47,677 bases of DNA, from the NCBI GenBank assembly GCA_020351855.1, contig CP070670.1, positions 2,748,473 through 2,796,149 on the forward strand. Direction: 5' to 3'. Of this stretch, positions 25,942 to 34,436 are shown piece after piece. Under the pieces are notes generated by a model that was given only the letters and a program-made list of their open reading frames with translations, was not told the DNA's origin and searched no databases. Positions within the stretch are counted from its first letter, which is position 1, and every line of letters begins with the position of its first letter. Made by a program: the position numbers and the translations under genes. The stretch is from Gemmatimonadota bacterium. GTDB lineage: Bacteria > Gemmatimonadota > Gemmatimonadetes > Palauibacterales > Palauibacteraceae.

Positions 25942-26485
25942 CAGGGGCTCCGAGTGCCGTCTCGGTGAGTGCGAGCAGCGAGTCCACCTTCGTCTGTAGC
26001 ACGTCCCAGGTCAGCGGTCCGATGTGCTTGTAGGCGATGCGCCGCTCCGCATCGAGAAAGAAGGTCTCCGGCACGCCGTAGACTCCGAAGTCGATCGCCG
26101 TTCGGCTTCCCGGGTCTAGCACGGTGTTCCACCCTCCGCCGAACCGGCGCATGAACCGCTCCGCGCCGTCCTGCGAATCCTGGTAGAGCACGCCCAGGAC
26201 CCGTACGTCCCGTTCCTTGTAAACCTCGGTGGCCCGGGTGAGCACGGGGTGCTCCTGGCGGCACGGGATGCACCAGGAGGCCCAGAAGTTGAGCACGACG
26301 ACGCGGGCCTCCACCTCCGCGAGGGAGAGGGTGTCACCCGACATCGTCTCCAGACGGAACGAGGGGGCGGCTTCCCCGACGATCGCGGATGGGAGGACCT
26401 GGACGTCCCGCGTGAGGCCGAACGCGAGGAGCGCCAGCACCGGGATCGGCAAGATCGGTATGAGCCAGCGGCGGAAGCGCCTCAT
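25931..26485 (-). CDS. ccmG: Thiol:disulfide interchange protein CcmG (DsbE)
   Basis: The 184-residue thioredoxin-like protein is tethered to the inner membrane by one N-terminal helix (about residues 7-23). The redox motif W-C72-I-P-C75 lies in NFWASWCIPCRQEHP, and the cis-proline loop is VYGVPETFFLD near residue 140. The acidic residue set and ETFF segment are typical of CcmG/ResA, which reduce the CXXCH cysteines of apocytochrome c. It is preceded by ccmF with a three-base gap and overlaps ccmH, so all three should be made together. Confidence 0.92.
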   Translation of the reverse strand: MRRFRRWLIPILPIPVLALLAFGLTRDVQVLPSAIVGEAAPSFRLETMSGDTLSLAEVEARVVVLNFWASWCIPCRQEHPVLTRATEVYKERDVRVLGVLYQDSQDGAERFMRRFGGGWNTVLDPGSRTAIDFGVYGVPETFFLDAERRIAYKHIGPLTWDVLQTKVDSLLALTETALGAPDES

Positions 26486-26488
26486 CGC

Positions 26489-28555
26489 TCACTCCACCGG
26501 ACCGCCGGTCGCCACGCGGGCGGGTTCGCTCTCCTCCTCGCCGACCGCCGGCTCTTCCGCCACGTCGCCACGGCCGGCGAGCTCGGCGGCCAGCTCCGGT
26601 CGATAGGACGGTCGGCGGTGGGGCCATATGGCGATGAGCGCCCCGATACCGACGATCAGCCCGCCGATCCACAGCCACGCCACGGCGGGGTTGACGATGG
26701 CCCGTACGGTGGCGTGCTCGCCGTTTTCCCCATCGAAAGCCATGAGGGTCAGATAGAGGTCCTTGGCCAGCGAGCTCTCCACCGCCGGTGTGGCGATCGG
26801 CTGCTGGGAGGTCGGGTAGTAGTTGAGGCGCGGCTGCTGCTCTCCCAGGTGGCGGTCGCCCTTCCAGGCCTGGAAGGTCCCGCCGACGACGAAGCGCTGC
26901 GGCTCCTCCCGTCCCCAGATCTCCTCGAACTGGACCGTGTATCCGGCGATCTCCAGCTTCTCGCCCTGCTGGAGCGTAACCTCCCGCTCCAGCTTCCAGC
27001 TGCCCGAGATGGCGAGACCCACCGCCATGACCACGATGCCGGCGTGCACGACGTAGCCCCCGTACCGCCGGCCGTTTCGGGTGAACAGATCCATGAAGGC
27101 GAGCGGGGCGGGCCGTGCGGAGATCCGGCGGCGGGCGGACACGCCCTTTCGGAACTCCTCCGCGATCGTGCCGAACACGAAGCCCGCGAAGCCGAAGGTG
27201 ACGAGCGGGTAGACCCGTCGTACGCCGAGCAGGAAGATGATCGCGACCGTCGCCGCTCCCAGCGCCAGGGGGACCCAGAAGGTGCGCTTCAGCTTGTCGG
27301 GGGTGGCCCGACGCCAGGGCAGTGCGGGTCCCACGCCCATCAGGAAGAGCAGGATGAGCGCCAGCGGCGTGAACACCATGTCGAAGTAGGGCGGTCCCAC
27401 GCTGATGCGCTCGCTGCGCAGAGCCTCGACGACGAGCGGAAAGACGGTGCCGAGCAGCACCGTGAAGGTGAGCGCCACGAAGATCAGGTTGTTGAGAATG
27501 AAGGCGCTCTCCCGCGACACGGCGCCGTCCAGGGTGCCGGGGGCGTGCAGACGGTCGCTGCGCCAGGCGATCAGGGCGAACGAGCCGAGGGTGATGAATG
27601 CGATGAAGCCGAGGAAGATCGGGCCGATCACACCCTCCGTGAAGGCGTGCACCGAGTCCAGGATGCCCGACCGCGTGAGGAAGGTGCCGAAAAGCGTGAG
27701 AATGAACGTCCCGATGATGAGGCTGAGGTTCCAGGTCTTCAGCATGCCCCGCCGCTCCTGAACCATCACCGAGTGGAGGAAGGCGGTCGCCGTGAGCCAC
27801 GGCAGGAAGGAGGCGTTCTCGACGGGATCCCACGCCCAGTAGCCGCCCCAGCCCAGGACCTCGTACGACCACCAGGCGCCGCCTACGATGCCGAGCGAGA
27901 GAAACGCCCAGGCCGCGACCATCCACCGGCGCGCGTCCCGGAGCCAGCCGGCCTCGAGGTTCCCGCTCAGGAGCGCCCCGATCGCGAAGGCGAAGGGGAC
28001 GGAGAGCCCCACGAACCCCAGGTAGAGCAGGGGCGGGTGCAGGCCCATGAGCGGGTGGTTCTGGAGCAGCGGGTTGGGACCCGGCCCGTTCTCGGGCGTC
28101 GGCACGACGAGCCCGAACGGATTGGCCGGCCCCACCAGCAGGCCGTAGAAGAAGATGCCGACGATGCCCATCGCGCCGAGAACGAACGGCGTCAGGCGGT
28201 CGGTGCTCCGGCGGCGGACGACGGCGAGGAGGGCCGCGTAGCCGGCGAGGATCCAACCCCAGAACAGAATGGAGCCGTCCAGGCTGCTCCAGAGGGAGAT
28301 CGCCGTGTAGTAGGCCGGGGTCTCCCTGCTCCCGACTCGCGAGACGTACTCGACGCTAAAGTCGTGGCCGAGCAGCGCCGCCTCCATGACGATGATCGCC
28401 GCCATCATCGCCGCGAACGAGAAGTATGCGGAACGGCGAGCGACATCGCTGAGGAGCGGATGATTCCGGAACCCGCCGACCAGGCCCGCCACGGTCATCA
28501 CGACCGCGCCGAGCAGGGCCGCGATGACCGCCGCGTAGCCGAGTGTGCTCAGCAT
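26489..28555 (-). CDS. ccmF: Haem lyase subunit CcmF
   Basis: The 688-residue membrane protein is the core of the System I haem ligation complex. It has about 14 membrane segments. The WWD haem-handling region reads GWGGYWAWDPVENASFLPW near residue 230. Other CcmF landmarks are SLDGSILFWGWILAGYA near residue 90, NPFGLVVPTPENGPGPNPLLQNH near 135 and HPPLLYLGFVG near 170. A large periplasmic segment occupies residues 530-640 before the final helix. The ATG at 28555 follows ccmE by 40 bases. The C-terminal 30 residues are acidic and Ala/Glu-rich. Confidence 0.95.
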   Translation of the reverse strand: MLSTLGYAAVIAALLGAVVMTVAGLVGGFRNHPLLSDVARRSAYFSFAAMMAAIIVMEAALLGHDFSVEYVSRVGSRETPAYYTAISLWSSLDGSILFWGWILAGYAALLAVVRRRSTDRLTPFVLGAMGIVGIFFYGLLVGPANPFGLVVPTPENGPGPNPLLQNHPLMGLHPPLLYLGFVGLSVPFAFAIGALLSGNLEAGWLRDARRWMVAAWAFLSLGIVGGAWWSYEVLGWGGYWAWDPVENASFLPWLTATAFLHSVMVQERRGMLKTWNLSLIIGTFILTLFGTFLTRSGILDSVHAFTEGVIGPIFLGFIAFITLGSFALIAWRSDRLHAPGTLDGAVSRESAFILNNLIFVALTFTVLLGTVFPLVVEALRSERISVGPPYFDMVFTPLALILLFLMGVGPALPWRRATPDKLKRTFWVPLALGAATVAIIFLLGVRRVYPLVTFGFAGFVFGTIAEEFRKGVSARRRISARPAPLAFMDLFTRNGRRYGGYVVHAGIVVMAVGLAISGSWKLEREVTLQQGEKLEIAGYTVQFEEIWGREEPQRFVVGGTFQAWKGDRHLGEQQPRLNYYPTSQQPIATPAVESSLAKDLYLTLMAFDGENGEHATVRAIVNPAVAWLWIGGLIVGIGALIAIWPHRRPSYRPELAAELAGRGDVAEEPAVGEEESEPARVATGGPVE

Positions 28556-28595
28556 GGCGGGCCCGCCTTCCGGCTCGTGGTACGAACGCGGCCGC

Positions 28596-29045
28596 TCATC
28601 TTCCCGCCTCGTCGTCGACGAGGGAGCGGTAGATCTCTTTCGGGTGCTCGCCCTCCTCGGGCGGACGGTACTCGTTCGAGTGCTTGACCATCACGTTGTG
28701 CGAGCGGAAGACGCCGTCCTCCCGGTACGAGCCCTCCACCACGACACCCATCCCCTCGGAGAACATGGCGGGTGGCGCTCCGCTGCTCTCGACGGGCAGC
28801 TCCGTCTCGCCGTCCGTGATCACGAAGAGCAGACGCCCGCTCTCCGCGTTCCAGTCGACCGACTCCGGCTTGACCTGGCCGCCCAGCCTGAGCGGGGCCC
28901 CGTACACCTCCGCCCCCTTGGCCTCGAGTTCTGTCGGTGTGAGGAAGTACACCACGTTCTCGCGCAGCCCGCCGGCCACCAGGAGGACGACCGCGCCGAC
29001 GATCGCCACCAGCCCGAGCCCGATCCACATCTTCCTTCTATTCAT
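28596..29045 (-). CDS. ccmE: Haem chaperone CcmE
   Basis: The 149-residue periplasmic chaperone carries haem covalently before it is handed to CcmF. One N-terminal membrane helix (about residues 6-26) is followed by an OB-fold beta-barrel with YFLTPTEL and RLGGQVKPESV. The haem-binding histidine is H122 and the axial tyrosine Y126, in VKHSNEYRPP. The HxxxY spacing matches the canonical family. The gene starts 15 bases after the stop of the small ccmD gene. The C-terminal tail (residues 130-149) is charged. Confidence 0.93.
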   Translation of the reverse strand: MNRRKMWIGLGLVAIVGAVVLLVAGGLRENVVYFLTPTELEAKGAEVYGAPLRLGGQVKPESVDWNAESGRLLFVITDGETELPVESSGAPPAMFSEGMGVVVEGSYREDGVFRSHNVMVKHSNEYRPPEEGEHPKEIYRSLVDDEAGR

Positions 29046-29060
29046 CCATTCGACTCCGTG

Positions 29061-29231
29061 TCATCCGTTCTCGCTCGTCCCCTCTCCGGCCGGGGGCTCC
29101 GCATCGGCGGGCAGGACCCGTCTGGCGCTCAGGAACCGACGCTCGAGCCGCCACGCGTACCAGACCAGGACAACCCAGGTGATCAGGTACCCGGCCACCA
29201 TGAAAGGGGTGCCCGATGCTTGGCCTTCCAT
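29061..29231 (-). CDS. ccmD: Haem exporter protein CcmD, 56 aa
   Basis: This small gene lies in the gap between ccmC and ccmE. Starting at the ATG at 29231 (AGGAG just upstream), it encodes 56 residues: a short polar start, one membrane helix (about residues 11-27, with GYLITWVVLVWYAWRL), then a basic stretch and an acidic Pro-rich tail. The tyrosine and the basic residues directly after the helix are typical of CcmD, which releases haem-loaded CcmE from CcmABC. Its length, place and topology make the call safe even though the family is poorly conserved. Confidence 0.85.
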   Translation of the reverse strand: MEGQASGTPFMVAGYLITWVVLVWYAWRLERRFLSARRVLPADAEPPAGEGTSENG

Positions 29232-29267
29232 CTCCTACTCCCTCTCCGTGCGAGCGGGGCGCACCTT

Positions 29268-29972
29268 CTAGCGCCCGCCGCGGTCTTCTCGGGAGAGCCG
29301 AAGCTCCTCCAGCTGGCGCTCCGCGACCGCCAGCCGATACCGCCTGACCATCAGATACGCGTACAGGAAGGTGAAAGCCGCCACGTTCAGCAGGAGGACG
29401 TAAACGAACTCGCCGGCCATCGAGCGAGGGCTCGAGGGGGGCTGGTGAAGCGTCCGCCACCAGAGGACCGACAGGTAGACGATCGGGACGTCGACGAAGC
29501 CGACGATCCCGATGATGGCCGACCAGCGAGCCCTCTTTTCCGGGTCCTCCGCGAAAGAGCGGACCACGAGATATCCGACGTAGATCATCAGCATGATCGC
29601 CGTCGTCGTGAGACGGGGGTCCCACGTCCACCACACGCCCCAGGTCGGCTTGCCCCACAACGAGCCGAGCACGAGCGTCAGCGCGGTGAAGACGATCCCG
29701 ATCTCCGCGCTGCTGACGGCGATGAGATCCCACCGGGGATCCCGCTGGATCAGGTACAGCACGCTCATCACGAACACGACGAAGAAGGCGAGCATCGCCA
29801 GCCAGGCGGCGGGAACGTGCACGTACATCAACCGCTGCACCTCTCCCTGGAGGGCATCGGCGGGCACCGCCAGGAGGCCGGCCATGGCCCCGGCCACCAG
29901 AATGATGAGCGTCACCAGACCGAGCAGCGGCGCCCGGCCGCGCTTAAATCGGGGGAGTTCTGTAGTCGTCAT
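29268..29972 (-). CDS. ccmC: Haem exporter subunit CcmC
   Basis: The 234-residue membrane protein has six membrane helices and presents haem to CcmE. The tryptophan-rich WWD motif reads WGVWWTWDPRLT near residue 112. The two conserved histidine regions are MYVHVPAAW near residue 50 and WWRTLHQPPS near residue 172. The ATG overlaps the ccmB stop (ATGA at 29969), and the stop is 36 bases ahead of ccmD. Confidence 0.95.
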   Translation of the reverse strand: MTTTELPRFKRGRAPLLGLVTLIILVAGAMAGLLAVPADALQGEVQRLMYVHVPAAWLAMLAFFVVFVMSVLYLIQRDPRWDLIAVSSAEIGIVFTALTLVLGSLWGKPTWGVWWTWDPRLTTTAIMLMIYVGYLVVRSFAEDPEKRARWSAIIGIVGFVDVPIVYLSVLWWRTLHQPPSSPRSMAGEFVYVLLLNVAAFTFLYAYLMVRRYRLAVAERQLEELRLSREDRGGR

Positions 29973-30652
29973 TCCTCAAGCACCAGCGGGTAGATCCAGA
30001 CACAAACGACGAAGAATATGACGTCGAACGAGATGAGCAAGCGCACCCACCCCCCGATCCGGTCCAGCGGATCCCCGGCCAGGGCCAGCGTCGTGGCGTT
30101 CACGGCGCCCAGGAATACGGGCACGAGGGCCGGGAAGAGCAGCAGGGGCAGCATCAGTTCGCGCGCCCTCAGGTGCTGGGTCAGCGAGGCGTAGAACGTT
30201 CCGATGACCGAGAAGCCGAACGTGCCCAGCAGCGTGATGCCGACGAAGAGCGGGAATCGTCCCCAGGGCTCGAGCTGCAGGAGGACCGCCGCCACCGGCA
30301 CGAGCACGATCTCGAGAAGGATGAGCAGGACGAAGTTGGCCAGCAGCTTGCCGAGGTAGATCGCCCGGATCTCGCCCGGATACATCCGTAGGCCGTCCAA
30401 TCCGCCCGCCACCTCCTCGCTCTGGAATGTGCGTCCGAGCGACAGCATTCCCGTGAAGGCGATGGCGATCCAGAGCAGGCCTCCGCCGAGCCGAGAGAGG
30501 GTGGCCGGATCCGGGCCGATGGCGAAGCCGAAGAGGAAGAGCACGAGGGCGGCGAAAAAGACCATCGCGCTGAAGCTCTGCTTCGTGCGCAGCTCGACGA
30601 GCATGTCCTTCCAGAGGATCGCCCACGTACGGAGCGCCAGGGAGCCGTTCAT
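29969..30652 (-). CDS. ccmB: Haem exporter permease CcmB
   Basis: The 227-residue inner-membrane protein has six helices and partners with the CcmA ATPase. Landmarks are ILWKDMLVELRTKQSFSAM near the N-terminus and FQSEEVAGGLDGLRMYP near residue 70, a conserved cytoplasmic loop. ELMLPLLLFPALVPVFLGA near residue 160 is also family-typical. I placed the start at the ATG at 30652 because it overlaps the CcmA TGA; the frame stays open farther upstream only as an overlap with ccmA. Confidence 0.93.
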   Translation of the reverse strand: MNGSLALRTWAILWKDMLVELRTKQSFSAMVFFAALVLFLFGFAIGPDPATLSRLGGGLLWIAIAFTGMLSLGRTFQSEEVAGGLDGLRMYPGEIRAIYLGKLLANFVLLILLEIVLVPVAAVLLQLEPWGRFPLFVGITLLGTFGFSVIGTFYASLTQHLRARELMLPLLLFPALVPVFLGAVNATTLALAGDPLDRIGGWVRLLISFDVIFFVVCVWIYPLVLEE

Positions 30653-31401
30653 CCCCGGGCCGCCTCGGCGTGGGACTCCGGCCTCCCGGGCTCCGGCTCC
30701 TCGGGGTCCAGGTCGCCGGGCTCCAGCTCGGAAGGCAGACAGAAGCGCCGGAGTCGGCCGGACTGCAGCACCGCGACTCGATCCGCCCCAGAGACGGCCT
30801 GCCCGCGTCGATGCGTCGCGAGCAGAACGGTGCGGCCGTCCCGTTTCCACTCCCCCACGAACTCGTCCACCATCCGGATTCCGTCCGTATCCAGGCTGGC
30901 GTACGGCTCGTCCAGGAGAACGAGCTCGAGCGGTCGGGTGAGCAGCGCGGCAAAGGCGAGCCGCTTCTGCATCCCGGACGAGAACTCCCTCGCCCGGCGG
31001 TCGGCTACGTGATCCAGCCCGACCCGGGAGAGGGCGGAGCGGACCGACCGGCCGTCGGTCCGAGTCCCTCCCATCCAGGCGGCGAACTGCAGGTTCTCCA
31101 CGGCCGTGAGGTCGCCGTACAGGTAGCCGCGGGCCGACAGGAGCCCGACGCGGCCGCGAATGTCGTCGGCGCCCCGCTGCAGGGGGATCCCCATCACCTC
31201 GCCCGCGCCGGCCGAAGGCTTGAGCAGCGTCGCCAACAGCCGCAGGAGGGTCGTCTTGCCCGCGCCGTTCGGCCCGACGAGAACGACGGAGCTGCCGCGC
31301 TCGATCTCCAGGTCGAGTTCCCGGAGCGCCCAGGTCCAGCCAAGCCGCTTGGCGATCCCCTCGAGGCGGACCGCCGGCTCTCCGCCGGGAATCCGGCTCA
31401 C
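30649..31401 (-). CDS. ccmA: Haem exporter ATPase CcmA
   Basis: The 250-residue ABC ATPase drives release of haem-loaded CcmE. It shows Walker A GPNGAGKTT near residue 42, Q-loop-like LLSARGYLYGDLTAVENL, signature FSSGMQKRL near 137, Walker B LVLLDEPYASLD and an H-loop ATHRRGQA. FSSGMQKRL is the form common in CcmA. The GTG at 31401 overlaps the TGA of the upstream ArsR-type regulator (31398-31400), so ccmA may be translated from the regulator's message. About 25 acidic and Pro-rich residues extend the C-terminus. Confidence 0.93.
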   Translation of the reverse strand: MSRIPGGEPAVRLEGIAKRLGWTWALRELDLEIERGSSVVLVGPNGAGKTTLLRLLATLLKPSAGAGEVMGIPLQRGADDIRGRVGLLSARGYLYGDLTAVENLQFAAWMGGTRTDGRSVRSALSRVGLDHVADRRAREFSSGMQKRLAFAALLTRPLELVLLDEPYASLDTDGIRMVDEFVGEWKRDGRTVLLATHRRGQAVSGADRVAVLQSGRLRRFCLPSELEPGDLDPEEPEPGRPESHAEAARG

Positions 31402-31853
31402 GCGCGCGCTCCGGTGGCGAGGGCTTCCCGGCGGGCGTCCGTCGCCACCTCCAAGCTGCGGCAGACGAGCTCGCACAGATCGAACAGCAGCGGATCCGCG
31501 ATCCGGTAGTACGTGAACAGGCCCTCCTTCCGGCGCTCCACGACACCCTGTCGATACAGAATGGACAGGTGCCGCGAGACGTTGGCCTGGCCGGCCCGCG
31601 TCGCTTCCACCAGCTGCGTGACGCTCTTCTCGCCGTCGCGCAGCGCGTTCAGCAGCTCGAGCCGCGTGGGCTCCGCGAGGACCTTGAAGCGGTCCGCCAC
31701 CATCTCGAGCGTCTCTCGGTCGAACTTCCTGGGCAACGCCACCTCCTCCGAGTGGGGCGACAAGGTATCACATGATGCGGCGGCACGCGCCGCGGCCCGG
31801 GTCTTCTCTACCGCCTCGAGATGGGCGTGGCTCGATCGCTCACTTGCGTTCAT
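31398..31853 (-). CDS. ArsR-family winged-helix regulator
   Basis: The 151-residue protein has an ArsR-type DNA-binding domain at about residues 46-130: VLAEPTRLELLNAL, then the recognition helix ANVSRHLSILYRQGVVERR and wing GLFTYYRIADP. Two cysteines in LFDLCELVC in the last helix could sense a metal or thiol stress; this is inference. The start is uncertain: ATG 31853 lies about 8 bases after a promoter-like box and would be leaderless; a downstream GTG at 31742 is preceded by GGAGGAG too close to it. The gene is divergent from a TolC/RND efflux operon and overlaps ccmA, so it may control both units. Confidence 0.85.
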   Translation of the reverse strand: MNASERSSHAHLEAVEKTRAAARAAASCDTLSPHSEEVALPRKFDRETLEMVADRFKVLAEPTRLELLNALRDGEKSVTQLVEATRAGQANVSRHLSILYRQGVVERRKEGLFTYYRIADPLLFDLCELVCRSLEVATDARREALATGARA

Positions 31854-31889
31854 GCATATATACATATATAATGATTGCGAAGCACGCAA
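31844..31889. promoter_or_regulatory. Symmetric divergent promoter between the ArsR and tolC genes
   Basis: On the plus strand TTGCGT (31844-31849), 17 bases, TATAAT (31867-31872) form a good sigma70-type promoter for the efflux operon, giving a leader of about 90 bases. On the minus strand TTGCGT (31889-31884), 17 bases, TATGTA (31866-31861) mirror it and would start just before the ArsR ATG. The two TTGCGT boxes thus form an inverted repeat centred at 31866/31867, in an AT-rich alternating ATAT core (31856-31872) that looks like an ArsR operator. Confidence 0.65.
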
Positions 31890-31971
31890 CGGTGATCCTC
31901 AGCCGAAAGCGGTTCAGGCCGATGTTTCCAACGACCGTGTCCGCAGGGACACATCCTTCGGGGGGGCGCGC

Positions 31972-33345
31972 GTGATCGCGCTTCGCACGCCGGTCGTCCT
32001 CGCCACGCTGTGCGCGATCGGCGGCTGGGCGCCCGGTCCGGCCCTGGGCCAGGTGAGCGACGGGAGCGAGGCGATGCCCGTCAGGCAGGAGATCTCGCTC
32101 GAGCAGGCGATCTCCCAGGCGCTTAGGGGGAACGCGGCCCTCGGGATCGCCGAATCCAGAAGCGAGGCGGCCGAGGCCGGTGCACAGGTGGAGTCGGCCG
32201 CCCTCTACCCTTCGATCGACCTGTCGGCCGGCTACGTGCGGACGACCGATCCGGCCAGGGTATTCGCGATCAAGCTCCAGCAGGGCCGCTTCACGGAAGC
32301 CGACTTCGACGTCGCGAACCTGAACGACCCGGATCCGATCGGCGACTGGAAGGCCGGAGCCGACTTCAGCTGGAGCGTGCTGGACCCGACGCGCTGGGCC
32401 GGCAGCAACGCGGCCGGAAAGCGGGCAAGCGCCGCTGCCTGGGGTGCTCGGTGGGCCCGCGAGGCGACGGTATTCCAGACGAAGCTCCTCTACTTCCGGG
32501 CGGTCCAGGCAGAAGAGAGGCTCGCCGCCGAACGAGCGTCCAAGGAGGCCGCGCGGGCGACGGTCGAGCGCTTCACCAAGCGGCTGACGCGGGGTCTCAT
32601 CACGCGGGCCGAGCTTCTGCAGGCGGAGTCCGAACTGGAGGCCGCCCTGGCCAGGAGCATCGCGGTTGAAGATGGTCGCGAGCGAATCGTGGAGGAACTC
32701 GCCCAGCATCTCGGGTGGGATCCCGGAGTCCGGCCGGTCCCCACGGACACGCTCATTCCTCCCCCGAGCCCGACCCCCGGCGAGTTCAATCCCGAAGAGA
32801 GGGCCGATCTCCGCCGCCTGGAGGCGCTCGAGCAGGCGGCCGGCGACGACGTGACCCGTGCCACCATGTCCTTCATCCCCGCCGTCGATGCGTTCGCCAA
32901 CTTCAGCAACCACGCCGAGGACGTCTTCGCGTCCGACGGGACGGACTGGACCGTGGGATTCGCCCTCCGCTGGAACCTGTTTTCGGGCTTCCGCCGCACG
33001 GCGGCGCGCAGGCGGGCCGAGCTGGACCGGGAGGCGAGAGCCCTGGAGTACGAGGAAGCCCTGCGGGCCGCCCGCAACGAGGCCGTGCAGGCGCGACGCG
33101 GGGTCCTGACGGCGGAGAGCGCCTGGCGGGCGATGCACGCGGCACGGCTCGCCGCGGAGGAGGGTCGCGATCTCATGCGCCGGCGTTTCGAGGAAGGCCT
33201 GGCTACCGCGACGGACCTTCTGCAGGCGGAGGCGAGGGCCGCAGAGATGAGGAGCCGGGCCATCGATGCACTGGCCGATCACCACATTGCCATCGCGCGG
33301 CTGGAGTTCGTCGAATCGCGCTACGAAGGGGAGGACGCTCGATGA
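31972..33345 (+). CDS. TolC-family outer-membrane efflux channel
   Basis: The 457-residue protein starts with a signal peptide (about residues 1-27, ending GPALGQ). Two repeats of the outer-membrane efflux protein family follow: a first half with ISLEQAISQALRGN near residue 42 and a second with NLFSGFRRTAARRRAE near residue 330, each with long alpha-helical stretches. It should form the trimeric exit duct of the efflux pump. The start is the GTG at 31972; there is no strong ribosome-binding site, only a G-run. Its stop overlaps the next ATG (33342). Confidence 0.88.
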   Translation: MIALRTPVVLATLCAIGGWAPGPALGQVSDGSEAMPVRQEISLEQAISQALRGNAALGIAESRSEAAEAGAQVESAALYPSIDLSAGYVRTTDPARVFAIKLQQGRFTEADFDVANLNDPDPIGDWKAGADFSWSVLDPTRWAGSNAAGKRASAAAWGARWAREATVFQTKLLYFRAVQAEERLAAERASKEAARATVERFTKRLTRGLITRAELLQAESELEAALARSIAVEDGRERIVEELAQHLGWDPGVRPVPTDTLIPPPSPTPGEFNPEERADLRRLEALEQAAGDDVTRATMSFIPAVDAFANFSNHAEDVFASDGTDWTVGFALRWNLFSGFRRTAARRRAELDREARALEYEEALRAARNEAVQARRGVLTAESAWRAMHAARLAAEEGRDLMRRRFEEGLATATDLLQAEARAAEMRSRAIDALADHHIAIARLEFVESRYEGEDAR

Positions 33346-34436
33346 GAGTGGACACGTACCGGATCGGGGCCCTGGCGCTGCTGGCTGCTGCCTGCGGCCG
33401 CACGGAGCCCGGGGCGATCCCGGAGCCCGATGGCGTGGCGCGGGTGGAGGTCTCCTCGCCGGCGTCCGCGCCCCAGATCCTCGGCTTTCCGGCCACCGTC
33501 GAGGCCGGCCGCGCGGCCCAGGTGTCTACGCGAATCAGCGGGCGGATCACCGAGATCCCCGTGGACGTCGGCAGCCGCGTGCGGTCGGGGCAGGTCGTAG
33601 TGTCGCTGGACGCCGGCGACGTCGAGGCGGCGATCGAGCGCGCCGAGGCGGCCGAGCGTCAGGCCCGGCGCACGTACGAGCGTCTGGAGGCTCTGGAGCG
33701 TGACGGCGCCGCGACGGCACAAGAGCTGGATGACGCGCGCGCGGCGGTCGAGATGGCCGAGGCGGCGCTCAAGGAGGCTCGCACCCAACAGAGGTACGCG
33801 GTCCTGACGGCGCCGTTCTCCGGCTGGGTGACGGCCCGCCTGGCGGACCCCGGGAACATGGCCCTTCCCGGCCAGCCGATCCTCGAGCTCATCGCGGAGG
33901 GTCGAGTCAAGGTGGTTGCCGACGTTCCGGCCGAGCTCGGAAGCCGCCTGGCGCCCGGTGATCCCGTCACCGTGCGGGAACCGGTCTCCGATCGTCGCTT
34001 CGAGGCGCACATCGCCCGGCTCGCGCCGGCCGTGCAGACGGAGGCCCGGCTGCTCCGCGTGGAGGCCGACCTCGAGGGCAGCCCGGCCGCCGGCTCCCTC
34101 CCGCTGCCGGGCGCCTACGTGCGGCTGGAGGTGCGGGGCGCCGGGGGCGGGACCCTCTGGCTCCCCGAGGACGCCCTCGTCCGGCAGGGTCAGCTCACCG
34201 GAGTCTGGCTCGTCGACGGCGAGGAGCTGCGCCTGCGGTGGATCCGCATCGGCCAGCGGCGCCCCGGCGCCGTCGAAGTGCTGGCCGGCCTGACGGGCGA
34301 CGAGCTCGTGGTGCGGGAACCGTCGCCCGACCTGATGGACGGGCAGCTCGTGGAGGCCGCGAGCCCGGTGCCCTGGAATCCCGCCCGGACACCCGCCGAG
34401 GCGGAAGGCGCGGCGCGGGCTGCTCCCGATGCGTAG
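33342..34436 (+). CDS. RND efflux membrane fusion lipoprotein (HlyD/AcrA type)
   Basis: The 364-residue periplasmic adaptor has a lipoprotein signal with lipobox LLAAAC (C19 or nearby). The lipoyl halves are ISGRITEIPVDVGSRVRSG (about residue 68) and LTAPFSGWVTARLADPGN (about 155), separated by a short coiled-coil hairpin with EALERDGAATAQELDDA. A beta-barrel and membrane-proximal domain with LPEDALVRQGQ near residue 272 complete the architecture. It joins the TolC channel and RND pump encoded on either side and overlaps both. No metal-binding His/Met-rich N-terminus is present, so metal-ion export is not indicated. Confidence 0.9.
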   Translation: MRVDTYRIGALALLAAACGRTEPGAIPEPDGVARVEVSSPASAPQILGFPATVEAGRAAQVSTRISGRITEIPVDVGSRVRSGQVVVSLDAGDVEAAIERAEAAERQARRTYERLEALERDGAATAQELDDARAAVEMAEAALKEARTQQRYAVLTAPFSGWVTARLADPGNMALPGQPILELIAEGRVKVVADVPAELGSRLAPGDPVTVREPVSDRRFEAHIARLAPAVQTEARLLRVEADLEGSPAAGSLPLPGAYVRLEVRGAGGGTLWLPEDALVRQGQLTGVWLVDGEELRLRWIRIGQRRPGAVEVLAGLTGDELVVREPSPDLMDGQLVEAASPVPWNPARTPAEAEGAARAAPDA

